From an uncultured Pseudomonadales bacterium (lineage in GTDB: Bacteria > Pseudomonadota > Gammaproteobacteria > Pseudomonadales > Cellvibrionaceae): a stretch of DNA of 64,000 nucleotides. Positions 15,500-23,909 of this stretch are shown here, piece after piece (positions within the stretch are counted from its first letter, which is position 1; each line of letters opens with the position of its first letter). Location: NCBI GenBank assembly GCA_947487765.1, contig CANKXO010000002.1:248001-312000 (forward strand), given 5' to 3'. Below the pieces are notes generated by a model that did not search any database, was not told the origin of the DNA, and saw nothing but the letters and a program-made list of their open reading frames with translations. The position numbers and the translations under genes are program-made.

Positions 15500-17413
15500 A
15501 TGATTACACTGCAGCACATCAGCCTACAACGTGGTCCACAACGTCTACTCAACGATACCTCAGCCACTATTCAACCCCAACACCGCGCAGCCATTATTGG
15601 TGCGAATGGTTGCGGGAAATCAAGCTTATTCAAGCTATTACTAGGCCAACTTAATCTTGATAATGGCGATATTTTCATACCTCGCCAGTGGCGTATTGCC
15701 CATATGGCACAGGAGGTTGACGAATGTCATCGCTCTGCGCTTGATTATGTTTTAGATGGCGATGATCGCTTACGAGAAATTGAACAGAATATTGCTGATG
15801 CTAACGAGCATGAGAATCATGAAAAGCTGACCCAGGCTTATGCTGATCTGGAAACTATTGACGGCTATACAGCGAACAATCGTGCTGAACAACTTTTACA
15901 CGGTCTAGGATTTAGACAGCAAGATTTAAATAAACCAGTGACGGCCTTTTCTGGGGGCTGGCGCATTCGCCTTAACCTAGCACAAGCGTTAATGTGCCCT
16001 TCTGATTTATTGCTACTCGATGAACCCACGAACCACTTGGATTTAGATGCTACTGTATGGTTAGAACAATGGTTAAAAAATTATAAAGGTACCCTTCTCT
16101 TTATCTCTCATGACAGAGATTTTATTGATGCGATTGCTGGGCAAATTTTGCATATCGAACATCAAAAAATTACCTCTTATAGCGGTAATTACTCTTCATT
16201 CGAGATCCAGCGTGCACAAGGCTTGGCACAGCAACAAGCCAACTATGAAAAACAACAGCAACGTATTAGTGAAATTACGCAATTTGTAAATCGCTTTAAA
16301 GCAAAAGCAACTAAAGCCCGCCAAGCGCAAAGCCGATTAAAAGAATTAGAGCGTATGGAAAAAATAGCGCCGGCTCATGTTGATTCACCATTCAGTTTTC
16401 GCTTCTCTGAGGCAAACAAAACATCAGACCCTTTACTCACACTAGAAAAAGCAGAACTTGGCTATAACTCACCCCCTATTTTATCCCACGTAGAATTGAC
16501 ACTTCGTTCTGATACCCGTATTGGCTTGTTAGGATATAACGGTGCGGGTAAATCGACACTAGTCAAAACACTGGTTGGAGACTTACCCTTATTATCTGGT
16601 GAACGTAAAGAAAGTGAACATTTAAAAATAGGTTATTTTGCTCAACATCAACTGGAATACCTGGATTTAGAAGCCAGTGCCCTGCTTCATATTCAGCGAC
16701 TATCACCCAAAATCAGCGAGCAAGAAATTAGAAACTTTCTGGGGAGTTTTAACTTTCATGGCGATAAGGCAATAGAACCCATTAAACCCTTTTCTGGTGG
16801 GGAAAAAGCTCGGTTAGCATTAGCTTTGATTGTCTGGCAAAAGCCGAACTTACTTATTCTCGACGAGCCAACTAACCACCTAGATTTAGATATGCGACAT
16901 GCCATAACATTAGCATTACAAATGTACAAAGGCGCTTTAGTCGTTATTTCTCATGATAGACATCTTATCAAAAATACCGTAGATCAGTTTTATTTAGTGG
17001 CAAATCATCGCATACGATTATTTGATGGAGATTTATCCGATTATCAGCAATGGTTAAAGGAATCTTTACAGAAAGCGAATAATCTAACGGGTTCAAAACC
17101 TGAAAACAGTAACACCAACGCTCTTCAGAATGAAAAAGTTGATAGGAAGTTACAACGTCAACAAGATGCTGCAAAAAGGGAAAAAATAAAACCCTTAACA
17201 AACCTTATTAAAAAAACTGAAAAAGAAATGGAACAGCAGCAACAGAAACTTACAGCTGTTCAAGAGAAACTCACTAACCAAAATCTTTATAGTGATGACA
17301 ACAAAAAAACACTACAAGAACTACTGCAAGAACAAGGGCAACTATCATCTATCATCACTGAATTAGAGGAAAAATGGTTACTTGCTCATGACGAGCTAGA
17401 AAGTTATCAGTAA
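15500..17413 (+). CDS. yheS: ABC-F ATPase YheS
   Basis: 637 residues, the usual length of YheS. Two ABC cassettes lie in tandem without membrane segments: Walker A GANGCGKS and GYNGAGKS, signature motifs FSGGW and FSGGE, Walker B LLLLDEPTNHLDLD and LLILDEPTNHLDLD, separated by a helical linker rich in Q/K/R. A C-terminal coiled coil occupies about 545-635. ABC-F proteins act at the ribosome exit site during translation; YheS is thought to help with stalling sequences. The start MITLQHISLQRG matches the family. It stands alone. Confidence 0.93.
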   Translation: MITLQHISLQRGPQRLLNDTSATIQPQHRAAIIGANGCGKSSLFKLLLGQLNLDNGDIFIPRQWRIAHMAQEVDECHRSALDYVLDGDDRLREIEQNIADANEHENHEKLTQAYADLETIDGYTANNRAEQLLHGLGFRQQDLNKPVTAFSGGWRIRLNLAQALMCPSDLLLLDEPTNHLDLDATVWLEQWLKNYKGTLLFISHDRDFIDAIAGQILHIEHQKITSYSGNYSSFEIQRAQGLAQQQANYEKQQQRISEITQFVNRFKAKATKARQAQSRLKELERMEKIAPAHVDSPFSFRFSEANKTSDPLLTLEKAELGYNSPPILSHVELTLRSDTRIGLLGYNGAGKSTLVKTLVGDLPLLSGERKESEHLKIGYFAQHQLEYLDLEASALLHIQRLSPKISEQEIRNFLGSFNFHGDKAIEPIKPFSGGEKARLALALIVWQKPNLLILDEPTNHLDLDMRHAITLALQMYKGALVVISHDRHLIKNTVDQFYLVANHRIRLFDGDLSDYQQWLKESLQKANNLTGSKPENSNTNALQNEKVDRKLQRQQDAAKREKIKPLTNLIKKTEKEMEQQQQKLTAVQEKLTNQNLYSDDNKKTLQELLQEQGQLSSIITELEEKWLLAHDELESYQ

Positions 17414-17809
17414 TTAGGATCTTGAAGCTAACTTTATATGTACTGCCTGCAATTCCTGCTCGCCGATGACTTCTGCTCTATGCCCATGAATAGACGAATC
17501 AAATGCCGTTGCTTCTGGTAGAAAATCTTTAGCAATAAAAGATTCCCCTTCAGAAAAGTCTCGATATACATTATTACGTAATATTATTCTGAGTGTACCC
17601 TTATTAATAATAATCAGTGTTGGGTCACCGGCCACATGCCAATCGCTACTATAACCTGCTGCACTGTTGCGCAAACGTAAATTAATAGCAGAAATTTGGT
17701 CCGTTAACACCATTCCGCCACGTATTGATGATGAAAAATTTTCCTCAGAAAAAACTGAAATAAAACTTTCATTAATAGTAATCGTTGGCAATAAAAATGG
17801 AGTGCTCAT
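17414..17809 (-). CDS. Single-domain cupin protein
   Basis: 131 residues of a small beta-barrel. The core segment SSDWHVAGDPTLIIINKGTLRIILRN and GHRAEVIGEQELQAVHIKL fit a cupin fold, but the metal-binding His set is incomplete (one His in DWHVAG, others in HGH), so metal binding is uncertain. The role is unknown. It converges on yheS with adjacent stop codons. Confidence 0.6.
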   Translation of the reverse strand: MSTPFLLPTITINESFISVFSEENFSSSIRGGMVLTDQISAINLRLRNSAAGYSSDWHVAGDPTLIIINKGTLRIILRNNVYRDFSEGESFIAKDFLPEATAFDSSIHGHRAEVIGEQELQAVHIKLASRS

Positions 17810-17900
17810 TTAATTATCCAGTAATCATAGAATATCAATAAGTCTACAATAGTAAGCCTAGAAACTAAATGATAGAAATAACAGATGTAGAAGTAGAAAA

Positions 17901-18629
17901 CTATTTTTGATGCACCATCTTATAGCCTATTCCACCAGCAGCAATCGTAGTAATTAAAACGCCATTAGTATGATATCTTAACCTGGGCTTTTCTCCATTA
18001 ACTTTTGCCCAATCAATTCGAAAATCATTTTCTTCTTCTATAGCTTGCTTTTCAGATGCAAAATATCGCCAAGTGCCTTGCATTAAGTGCATGGCGTGGG
18101 CAAGTTCATGAAACAAGTTTTGCTGCGCATTAAATTCGATTAATTCATTAGCCACACCGAATACCCGATGAGTGCCCCTGTCATCCATATCTGCATCGAA
18201 AATAATAGTAATGTCATCACCAATACCGTTTGTAATCTTTTCTGTCATAGGCGCTATAGTTCTGCCTGACGATAAACGAGCAGCAACAGAGTGCTTAATG
18301 GTAAGAGTATGCCCTGACTTTTCTATTGCCTCCAGAGTCATATAACCTTTTGGAATAACAGAAATATCATTTAGCCAACGCTTTAATCGTTGCTTTTGTT
18401 TTTTTGTGCCAACTAAAATAACGTTTTTAATAGGAAGAGAATTGAATGATTTTCTAGGATAATTAGTAGTAAAATTTTTGTGAGTGGTAACGTCAGAGGT
18501 TGATATTTTAAGCTCTGTTGCTATTTGGTTTCCAAAATTATTATTAATAAGCGTATGACTATCATCTGCCACCGTTATCTGGCTTATTAAAAGTGATAAT
18601 ATCAGTTGTAAACCCGCATGTATCTTCAC
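17901..18629 (-). CDS. Secreted HExxH metallopeptidase-like protein (M91/NleD-like)
   Basis: 242 residues with a signal peptide (cleavage near VADDS). The zinc motif HELAH (residues 174-178) is followed about 20 residues later by KQAIEEENDFRIDW, a Glu-rich third-ligand region. The order HELAHAxH...G...EEEN..R..Y resembles the M91 peptidase family that includes the type III effector NleD. M91 effectors cut host kinases; here a Sec signal replaces a type III signal, so the target is more likely environmental or envelope protein. It begins at GTG with GGGGG seven bases upstream. Family assignment is by eye. Confidence 0.6.
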   Translation of the reverse strand: MKIHAGLQLILSLLISQITVADDSHTLINNNFGNQIATELKISTSDVTTHKNFTTNYPRKSFNSLPIKNVILVGTKKQKQRLKRWLNDISVIPKGYMTLEAIEKSGHTLTIKHSVAARLSSGRTIAPMTEKITNGIGDDITIIFDADMDDRGTHRVFGVANELIEFNAQQNLFHELAHAMHLMQGTWRYFASEKQAIEEENDFRIDWAKVNGEKPRLRYHTNGVLITTIAAGGIGYKMVHQK

Positions 18630-18716
18630 AGATACCCCCTTTCCCTTTGCTAGAAAAAGTGACTATTTTTACGTTACTACCTATATGTATAGTAAAAAAT
18701 CGTGGATTTAAACAGT

Positions 18717-18751
18717 AATTAAGTTAAAAATATAAAAATTAAGTTAAAAAT
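18717..18751. repeat. Two identical 15-mers at 20-bp period
   Basis: AATTAAGTTAAAAAT at 18717-18731 and again at 18737-18751. The 20-bp period equals about two helical turns, so both copies face the same side of the DNA. They lie about 90-120 bases upstream of the M91-like gene start, a plausible activator site. Confidence 0.55.
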
Positions 18752-18928
18752 GGATAAGAGGGCAAACACTTTTACATAGAGAGACATTTACCTAATAGGC
18801 AAATTAAATAGAACATTAAAAACATTAGTTTTATTATTTTTAAATTACCACTATTTTAAATAGGGCTCACGTTTAACTTTTAACAATATACGCTAAAAAA
18901 ACATATTATTCAGTTTATATCTCTGATT

Positions 18929-18960
18929 TTTCTACTAATGTAGTACTACATTAGTAGAAA
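18929..18960. repeat. 32-bp perfect gapless palindrome
   Basis: TTTCTACTAATGTAGT (18929-18944) is followed directly by its complement ACTACATTAGTAGAAA (18945-18960). It sits 70 bases past the stop of the 216-residue unknown gene on the minus strand. No run of U follows on either strand. Confidence 0.7.
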
Positions 18961-19030
18961 GCGTATTTTTATATCAAAGGCTGCTTCCCTATAAGTTTTC
19001 GCTATAATCATTTGCCAGTTGGATAATACA

Positions 19031-19681
19031 TTACGTCTTAACTGACATCATCAAAAACCCAGAAAATGCAGCATTAGAAGACGATAGGTTTTTGTCTACT
19101 TTCGATTTAGCATCATTAATAAGCTGACGATATTTCTGATAAAAATCCCATGTTGGAGCAGGTTTATAGATCGGATCGTCAATCTCAAAATGCTTCAGTA
19201 CCCCCTTTGCTGTTGTTGGCTTTACAAATACCTCTTTATTGGGAGAATAATAAGCAGGAATAATCGTCACTAAACTCCACTTTGCAAGCTTTTCTGTTTT
19301 TAATATATCAACCATGGCTTCAAAACCAAGTCGTTGCTTACCATGAAGCATCTGGCTCAAAGATTCCACTAAAAAAGCCTTATCATTTTCATTTAAATTT
19401 TTTACAAAGTCTCTAAATTTTGGTTTCTCGAACATCGATACCATAGAAGAGCGACTAATTATTTTTACCATATTATCTGCTGTCACATGGATATTTGAAC
19501 ATGCTGTCTTAGTAAAATATTCCTGAGACATTTCAACCATTTTACTCATTTTGTGTTTCTTACCAATTTCCACCATTTCAGGATCATTAAATCCTTTTGG
19601 ATATCGCATAAGAAAATCACCTTCTAACTGCTTTAATTTTTTTCTGTCTAATGGTTTGATACTAGATATTCGGGCCGACAT
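19031..19681 (-). CDS. Unrecognised 216-residue protein
   Basis: I do not recognise a named family. The sequence is soluble, lysine-rich and mainly helical. It has a short basic N-terminus (SIKPLDRKKLKQLEGDFL), a middle HGKQRLGFEAMVDIL and a well-ordered-looking TIIPAYYSPNKEVFVKPTTAKGVLKHF block, then PAPTWDFYQKYRQLIND. There is no signal peptide. GAGG lies about eight bases before the ATG. It follows a NYN-domain gene after 47 bases on the same strand, so the two may be co-expressed. A role in nucleic-acid binding would fit but is inference. Confidence 0.75.
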   Translation of the reverse strand: MSARISSIKPLDRKKLKQLEGDFLMRYPKGFNDPEMVEIGKKHKMSKMVEMSQEYFTKTACSNIHVTADNMVKIISRSSMVSMFEKPKFRDFVKNLNENDKAFLVESLSQMLHGKQRLGFEAMVDILKTEKLAKWSLVTIIPAYYSPNKEVFVKPTTAKGVLKHFEIDDPIYKPAPTWDFYQKYRQLINDAKSKVDKNLSSSNAAFSGFLMMSVKT

Positions 19682-19728
19682 AGTTCATCCTCTTTAGTCA
19701 CATTATTTGTATATGCTAACAACATTCA

Positions 19729-20202
19729 TTACAGCAACATACCTTCTTCAATGGGGTAATAAGTGCTTGCAGAACCAATCAGCGAATCAGCTGAGAGAGA
19801 CGGTACCCCATAGACGTCAGCTTGAACCGAATAGTCTTTTTTAATCTTCTCTAATAACAAATCAAAATCCCCATCACCAGAAAGAAGAACGACTCTATCA
19901 ACATTATGTGCTGCTTCCATAACGTCAATAGTTATGCCTACATCCCAGTCTCCTTTAGCAGAGCCATCACTTCGCTGAATATAAGGTTTTAGCTTAATCG
20001 TAAAGCCAATATGTTTTAAGGCATTCTGAAATTTGATCTGCTGATCATCACCTCGGTGTATTGCATATGCATTAGCCAGAACAATATTACCTTCTGAATC
20101 CAGCCTCTCCCATAACTTTCGATAGTTAAACTGGCGCCCGTAGGCTTGACGCGTGGTGTAGTATATATTCTGCACATCGACAAAAATTGCTGTTTTTCTC
20201 AT
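19729..20202 (-). CDS. NYN-domain (LabA-like PIN) protein
   Basis: 157 residues, all one NYN/PIN-like domain: N-terminal acidic IFVDVQNIYY, KGDWDVGITIDVMEA, and VVLLSGDGDFDLLLEKI, giving the cluster of Asp residues expected at a metal-dependent RNase active site. LabA-like proteins have been linked to RNA turnover and gene expression control. GAG lies seven bases before the ATG. It probably leads a two-gene unit with the 216-residue unknown. Confidence 0.87.
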   Translation of the reverse strand: MRKTAIFVDVQNIYYTTRQAYGRQFNYRKLWERLDSEGNIVLANAYAIHRGDDQQIKFQNALKHIGFTIKLKPYIQRSDGSAKGDWDVGITIDVMEAAHNVDRVVLLSGDGDFDLLLEKIKKDYSVQADVYGVPSLSADSLIGSASTYYPIEEGMLL

Positions 20203-20404
20203 TATTATCTCGAATAATGGTTATTTTAAGAGGTTTTATGCTGCCCTATCTGGCGTATTGAATAGGATAACAGTACTATAAATCAAATGCCTCCATAGCA
20301 TTGTAAATGTGATTGGTAATCTAGGGTTCATAGTTAGAGCAACTGGCCTGATTGAGTATTTTCTAAATCGTTTATAAGAATGATAAATGGAATGATTTAC
20401 GCCC

Positions 20405-21292
20405 ATGTTTGAAAAAATATCCCATACCGAGGTGACTCGTGAATCTGCACTCTCACCTAAGGAATTTATCGAAAAATATCAACGTGCAGCAAACCCCGTT
20501 ATTTTATCGGATGCCACCCAAGATTGGCCGGCACGGGAAAAGTGGACCATTGATTATTTAATCAAGGTGGCTGGTCACAAGATTGTACCTGTGTACAGTA
20601 GTGATACAGCGAAGGGGAAGTCTCACCAGCACGCAGCAGCAGCGAAAATGAAAATGGGTGATTATTTGAGCATGTTGAAAAAAGGGGAAAATAACCTGCG
20701 CATGTTCTTTTATAACATCCTCCATGGTGCACCATCACTATTAAAAGATTTTTCATATCCTACTTTAGGTTTAAAGTTTTTTAAGCGATTACCGGTATTA
20801 TTTGTTGGCGGGCGCGGTGCTAAGGTACAAATGCACTACGATATTGATTTAGCAGAACTTATATTATGTCATTTTGGTGGAAGAAAACATGTGCTGCTTG
20901 TCTCTCCAGAACAAACTGAACACATGTATAAAGTCCCATTTTCATTTAGTGCTTTGTATGATGTAGACTTCGAAAATCCAGATTTTGATAAATACCCTGC
21001 TCTAAAAAATGTTACCGCCCAGTTAGCAATCCTTAATCACGGGGATGCTCTCTATATACCATCTGGCTACTGGCATTATATAATTTACGAAGATATTGGT
21101 TTTTCACTAACCTTACGATCTTTCCCAACAAAATTTAATCAGCGGATTACACTACTGAAAAATATCTTTATAACAAGAACAATTGAAGGCTTGATGCGTA
21201 AACTGATCGGCCAACCTTGGAACGATAGAAACGAGCGTTTAGCGCTGGAGATAACCAATAATAATTTTAATCAAAAACATAAAAATACTTAA
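20405..21292 (+). CDS. JmjC/cupin-8 Fe(II)/2-oxoglutarate oxygenase
   Basis: 295 residues of the cupin_8 (JmjC-like) class. The iron triad is readable as His144-x-Asp146 (MHYDID) and His224 (GYWHYIIYE). The core PVILSDATQDWPA and GDALYIPSGYWH match FIH/JMJD5-type hydroxylases. These use 2-oxoglutarate and oxygen to hydroxylate proteins, RNA or small molecules. The substrate is unknown. It is monocistronic and divergent from the NYN gene. Confidence 0.85.
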   Translation: MFEKISHTEVTRESALSPKEFIEKYQRAANPVILSDATQDWPAREKWTIDYLIKVAGHKIVPVYSSDTAKGKSHQHAAAAKMKMGDYLSMLKKGENNLRMFFYNILHGAPSLLKDFSYPTLGLKFFKRLPVLFVGGRGAKVQMHYDIDLAELILCHFGGRKHVLLVSPEQTEHMYKVPFSFSALYDVDFENPDFDKYPALKNVTAQLAILNHGDALYIPSGYWHYIIYEDIGFSLTLRSFPTKFNQRITLLKNIFITRTIEGLMRKLIGQPWNDRNERLALEITNNNFNQKHKNT

Positions 21293-21351
21293 AATTTAGC
21301 TCTAGTAATATATCCATTCGCAATCATTATCGAAACGAATATTTTTGGGCT

Positions 21352-22710
21352 TTACTTTGTATCTGAACCACGTCTAGAAGAATTATTTCTTCCTCGTTGA
21401 GTAGCGGTACCCAACTTACTATTATGCTGACGACTTCGATGCCTCTTATTTTTAGAGGCAGGCTTATGCCCTCGAGCACTCTCTCCAGAGCGCTGACCAT
21501 CTTTATGTTCAACTCTTGGTTTTTTAGGCTTTTTCGGTTTTATGGGTCGATGATCCAAACGAGATTCTGGTAGCTGATGAATTGGGTCAAACTCTTCAAT
21601 AAGTTTACGCGTTAATAATTGTTTGATTAAGCGCTCAATACCGGACAACTCTTTAAACTCATCAGCGCTCACCAGAGAGATTGCCTGGCCACTCGCGCCT
21701 GCACGACCAGTACGACCTATGCGGTGAACGTAATCCTCTGCAACATTGGGCAGATCAAAATTAACGACTTGTGGTAATTGATCAATATCCAGACCCCTTG
21801 CTGCAATATCCGTTGCAACCAATACACGCACTTCACCTGCTTTAAACTCTGCCAATGCACGTGTACGTGCACCCTGACTCTTATTTCCATGAATAGCTAC
21901 AGCCGTGATGCCATCAGCTTCCAATTGACGTGTCAGCTTATTAGCCCCATGCTTTGTACGAGAAAAAACTAATACTTGTTCCCATTTATGCTTATGGATT
22001 AAATAGCACAATAGTGCAGATTTTTGCTTTTTATCAACAGGATGAATCCACTGCTTGACCGTTTTTGCGGTTGTATTTCTTGGGCTTACAGAGATTTCGA
22101 CAGGCTTATTAACCAAGCCTTTTGCAAGCTGTCTTATATCATCCGAAAAAGTGGCCGAGAATAGCAAGTTTTGGCGTTGGCGAGGTAATACTTTAATAAT
22201 TTTACGTATATCGTGAATAAACCCCATATCAAGCATGCGGTCAGCTTCGTCCAACACCAGTACTTCCAATTGATCAAACTTAACCGCATTTTGATTATAT
22301 AAGTCCAATAGCCTTCCAGGTGTAGCCACCAAAACATCGACACCACTGCGCAATTTCATCATTTGAGGGTTAATTTTAACACCACCAAATACAACTGCGG
22401 AACGTAACGGTAGATATTTACCATACAGAGCGACACTATCTCCTACTTGCGCCGCCAACTCCCGAGTGGGTGTTAATACTAAAGCACGAACTTTATTCGC
22501 TTTAGCGATATCCCCTTTCATCAAACACTGCAATAAAGGCAAGGTAAAGCCCGCCGTTTTTCCTGTGCCTGTTTGAGCTGCTGCCATGACATCACCACCA
22601 TTGATAATGGCTGGTATCGCTTTCGCCTGAATAGGTGATGGCGTGTCATAGCCCTTTTCAGCAATGGCTTTTAGTAGTGGCTCAGCTAAGCCAAGAGAGT
22701 CAAAACTCAT
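21352..22710 (-). CDS. rhlE: DEAD-box ATP-dependent RNA helicase RhlE
   Basis: 452 residues from MSFDSLGL, the family start; an ATG nine bases upstream is also possible. It shows the Q motif (FDSLGL...SPIQ), Walker [13 protein letters not shown] ([13 protein letters not shown]), SAT (LFSATF), and HRIGRTGR. A basic low-complexity C-terminal tail (about 390-452, [23 protein letters not shown]) is an RNA-binding extension typical of RhlE. It unwinds RNA in ribosome assembly and decay. Confidence 0.93.
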   Translation of the reverse strand: MSFDSLGLAEPLLKAIAEKGYDTPSPIQAKAIPAIINGGDVMAAAQTGTGKTAGFTLPLLQCLMKGDIAKANKVRALVLTPTRELAAQVGDSVALYGKYLPLRSAVVFGGVKINPQMMKLRSGVDVLVATPGRLLDLYNQNAVKFDQLEVLVLDEADRMLDMGFIHDIRKIIKVLPRQRQNLLFSATFSDDIRQLAKGLVNKPVEISVSPRNTTAKTVKQWIHPVDKKQKSALLCYLIHKHKWEQVLVFSRTKHGANKLTRQLEADGITAVAIHGNKSQGARTRALAEFKAGEVRVLVATDIAARGLDIDQLPQVVNFDLPNVAEDYVHRIGRTGRAGASGQAISLVSADEFKELSGIERLIKQLLTRKLIEEFDPIHQLPESRLDHRPIKPKKPKKPRVEHKDGQRSGESARGHKPASKNKRHRSRQHNSKLGTATQRGRNNSSRRGSDTK

Positions 22711-22816
22711 AATATTCATCTGTTACATATGGAAATAAAGTGGCCGCGCAGCTTACAGGAAATAATCAGAATTACCAGAGCCTGTTACCACTAGTATTTA
22801 AAGTAAGGTATATAAC

Positions 22817-23731
22817 TTAACCTAAAACAACCAGCATCAATGGCATAAAAACAGCTGCAAGTAATGTTTGTGCTGTAATAATTGTCGCCATTAGCTCGTA
22901 ATCCCCTCCCAATTGTCGAGCTAATACATAAGAAGCCGGTGCCGTGGGTAATACGGTCAACACTAAAAGAACACTTCTAACCATAGGGTCGATAGTAAAA
23001 AGGGCACATAAACCCATAGCCACCATCGGTAAGCATAAAAACTTTATGAGACTACTCATAACAATAGGTTTGCTTGACGATTTAATAGAGCTCAATGTTA
23101 ATGCTGCACCCACTGTCAATAAGCCTAGTGGTAAAGCTGCCCGAGAAAAAATATCGATTGTTTCGAGTAATACACTAGGTAATTTAATACCAAGTAAATT
23201 AATTCCCATACCGATAGCGCAGGCTAAAATTAATGGGTTTAATAAAATGGATTTAGTAATGCGCCGAACAGTTCCTTCACCATTTTGTTCGCTATAACAT
23301 TCTAAAACCAGCACACAGTAGATATTAAGGGCAGGAATCATAACTGATGCCAATACAACGGCAATAACTAGACCCGGGCCACCATATAAAGCTGCAACAA
23401 CCGCCAACCCGATATAAGTATTTAAGCGGATCCCCCCCTGATAAACTGAGGTAAACCCTGCATTACTGACCTGAGTAAAAGGCTTGCTTAAGATCAAGCA
23501 TACACTGACAATAAAGTACATTAAAAGGATAACCATCACTGGCCTTAAAAAACTAATATCATCTAAGTCAGCTTCTATCATTTTGCTGACTAACAACGCA
23601 GGGAATAATAAAAAATAAGTGATTTTCTCCGCTTCCCGCCAAAAACTAATATCGGGAAACTGAAAGCGACGACATAAACAACCACAAAGGATAATTAAAA
23701 AGACAGGAATAATTGCAAAAAGGATAGCCAT
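22817..23731 (-). CDS. AEC-family (auxin efflux carrier-like) transporter
   Basis: 304 residues with about ten transmembrane helices in two halves, each containing the broken helix with proline (FLLFPALLVSKM and LPTAPASYVLARQLGGD). The family exports or imports organic anions such as malate. The start at 23731 (MAILFAIIPVF) gives normal length; the TTG-initiated ORF from 23800 would add an atypical extra hydrophobic segment. The substrate is unknown. It is divergent from the nucleotide cyclase gene. Confidence 0.85.
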   Translation of the reverse strand: MAILFAIIPVFLIILCGCLCRRFQFPDISFWREAEKITYFLLFPALLVSKMIEADLDDISFLRPVMVILLMYFIVSVCLILSKPFTQVSNAGFTSVYQGGIRLNTYIGLAVVAALYGGPGLVIAVVLASVMIPALNIYCVLVLECYSEQNGEGTVRRITKSILLNPLILACAIGMGINLLGIKLPSVLLETIDIFSRAALPLGLLTVGAALTLSSIKSSSKPIVMSSLIKFLCLPMVAMGLCALFTIDPMVRSVLLVLTVLPTAPASYVLARQLGGDYELMATIITAQTLLAAVFMPLMLVVLG

Positions 23732-23833
23732 AGTTACAGGAACAACGATAAAGCAAAGCAGAATTTGCCATAACAAGGGGATTGAAAGCCATGCCCCCAA
23801 CTAGAATTTATACTATACTAGCTAGATAACTTG

Positions 23834-23876
23834 TACGTATATTTTTCAAGAGTATATCGTATACGTAAACCACGTA
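23834..23876. promoter_or_regulatory. ACGTA-rich inverted repeat in a divergent promoter
   Basis: TACGTATA (23834-23841) and TATACGTA (23860-23867) form an 8-bp inverted repeat with an 18-base gap. A third ACGTA follows at 23872. It lies between the AEC carrier and the cyclase genes. The regulator is unknown. Confidence 0.3.
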
Positions 23877-23909
23877 AAACAATGATTCTCTATAATTAGT
23901 AGTTTAATA

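Larger units (their letters stand above)
18630..19030. other. 401-base AT-rich intergenic region
   Basis: No convincing gene. It contains a 15-bp tandem direct repeat (18717-18751) upstream of the M91-like gene and a 32-bp perfect palindrome (18929-18960) past the stop of the 216-residue unknown gene. The rest is A/T-rich without obvious promoter elements that I can defend. Confidence 0.6.

Noticed and set aside
22944-23297. 117-codon plus-strand ORF inside the AEC gene
   Set aside because: Shadow of the real minus-strand transporter; no family features.
23758-23800. N-terminal extension of the AEC transporter to a TTG start
   Set aside because: Family members start at the MAILFAII position and the extension adds a non-typical hydrophobic segment.
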